Source: Ignavibacteriota bacterium (GTDB lineage: Bacteria; Bacteroidota; Ignavibacteria; Ignavibacteriales; Melioribacteraceae). From it: DNA of 64,000 nt. The stretch lies in the NCBI GenBank assembly GCA_002746605.1, contig PDPT01000039.1:16478-80477 (forward strand), in the 5' to 3' direction. Positions 63,648-64,000 of this stretch are shown piece after piece. The first letter of the stretch is position 1, and each line of letters opens with the position of its first letter. The position numbers and the translations under genes were made by a program. The notes beneath the pieces were generated by a model. It did not search any database and was not told where the DNA came from. It worked only from the letters and a program-made list of their open reading frames with translations.

Positions 63648-63895
63648 ATAGAGGGTATAATTTTTACACTCAAAAGTTTGAACAGTTACAAGATAAAAAA
63701 TACAACTATTATGAGCCGGAAGCAGTTAATATAGATTTGATTCTATACAGACTTGCAGACAGTGATTTAAGTAAAGTTAGAATAATTGAACAAGAAGAGA
63801 TAAATAAATGTTATGAGTGGTTTTATCTTTTAAAAGTAAAAGAGTTAAATAAGCTTATTAACGATGTTGGGGAAATGGAAAGGTTGAAGGGCTAA
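63590..63895 (+). CDS. -1 frame extension (GT-like) of the small protein at 63342
   Basis: This frame opens after a stop at 63587-63589 and reads to a TAA at 63893-63895 with no usable start codon of its own. From the slip point it encodes about 95 residues (FDERFGKLFEGLNRGYNFY ... IIEQEEINKCYEWFYLLKVK ... ERLKG) of clearly protein-like composition. Continued by a -1 shift at 63602-63608 it would make a 184-residue fusion with the 63342 product. A one-base loss in the A-run by sequencing or mutation would give the same picture. Confidence 0.55.
   Translation, partial: FFYKKKKFDERFGKLFEGLNRGYNFYTQKFEQLQDKKYNYYEPEAVNIDLILYRLADSDLSKVRIIEQEEINKCYEWFYLLKVKELNKLINDVGEMERLKG
63602..63610 (+). promoter_or_regulatory. 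Candidate -1 ribosomal slippery site
   Basis: Eight A then G (63602-63610). In the frame of the upstream ORF this reads A-AAA-AAA-G, which meets the X-XXY-YYZ rule for tandem slippage. The zero-frame stop is about 13 codons downstream and the -1 frame is open beyond it. No downstream pseudoknot was modelled. Confidence 0.5.
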
Positions 63896-64000
63896 GAGTA
63901 ATATTTACGCTGAATTTTAGTAGCATAATAAATGACTAAGGCGGAAAACGGAAACGTAAAAAAATGAACTGCATCACCAATTACTGAATGGAGAAGAGTA

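Noticed and set aside
63933..64000. Short ORF after the two-frame gene (starting near 63931, MTKAENGNVKK) that could continue after a shift in another A-run
   Set aside because: Only about 70 bases remain in the window; too short to judge.

Overview
The window is about 64 kb of AT-rich bacterial chromosome from the Bacteroidota/Chlorobiota/Ignavibacteriota side of the FCB group. The best fit is an Ignavibacteria-like organism. Three points support this. Several secreted proteins end in a type IX secretion (T9SS) type A sorting domain with the signature YPNPFNP...SSGxYxYxL...KKMxLLK. PorV/PorQ-like and TonB-dependent outer-membrane proteins are present, including a SusC/SusD pair. Lipoproteins and two-component-regulator-propeller kinases are frequent. 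I saw no rRNA or tRNA genes and no CRISPR array or complete insertion sequence. The species assignment is inference.

Layout. 1-2.7 kb: the 3' end of a PAS histidine kinase, a lipoprotein and a DUF6544-like membrane protein. 2.7-7.1 kb: a Rossmann-fold protein (minus strand), then ptsN-like, hisS and rlmB. 7.3-13.1 kb: a compact Fe-S assembly operon sufB-sufC-sufD-sufS-sufT-rrf2. It has a promoter-overlapping palindrome in front and a cysteine-containing Rrf2 regulator at its end. 13.1-17.3 kb (minus): a FAD/Fe-S 2-hydroxyacid dehydrogenase and an M24 aminopeptidase. 17.5-20.2 kb: a lipoprotein and a T9SS-exported HExxH protease. 20.2-23.6 kb (minus): a four-gene operon with a HisC-like aminotransferase, a CDP-alcohol phosphatidyltransferase, a sugar-type nucleotidyltransferase and a LOG-family protein. 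This could be a polar-headgroup cassette.

23.8-40.2 kb (plus): a SpoIIE-type phosphatase, a propeller histidine kinase with its LuxR-type response regulator, and a GHL10-type glycosidase. Next come five genes with short gaps: TonB-dependent receptor, a 705-aa secreted protein, PorV-like barrel, TIG lipoprotein and T9SS propeller protein. They look like one outer-membrane/surface system ending at a clear terminator. 40.2-51.3 kb: a double-HTH regulator, argF, ggt, lipoproteins, an exported protein of uncertain role, an MscS channel, a histidine kinase, and an Lrp-glutamine synthetase pair. 51.3-53.7 kb (minus): UpxY-like NusG paralogue, HD-domain YhaM-like protein and sirtuin. 54.3-59.1 kb: a SusC/SusD pair with a possible leader ORF. 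59.2-61.9 kb: DUF2147, esterase, DUF937 and HtpX-like genes.

The right edge holds a frameshifted Fic gene. It also holds a small two-frame gene with an A-run slippery site that looks like a phage tail-assembly-chaperone G/GT pair, so the edge of a prophage or tail-like element may begin here. Two frameshifts within 1.3 kb also leave open the possibility of local sequence error.
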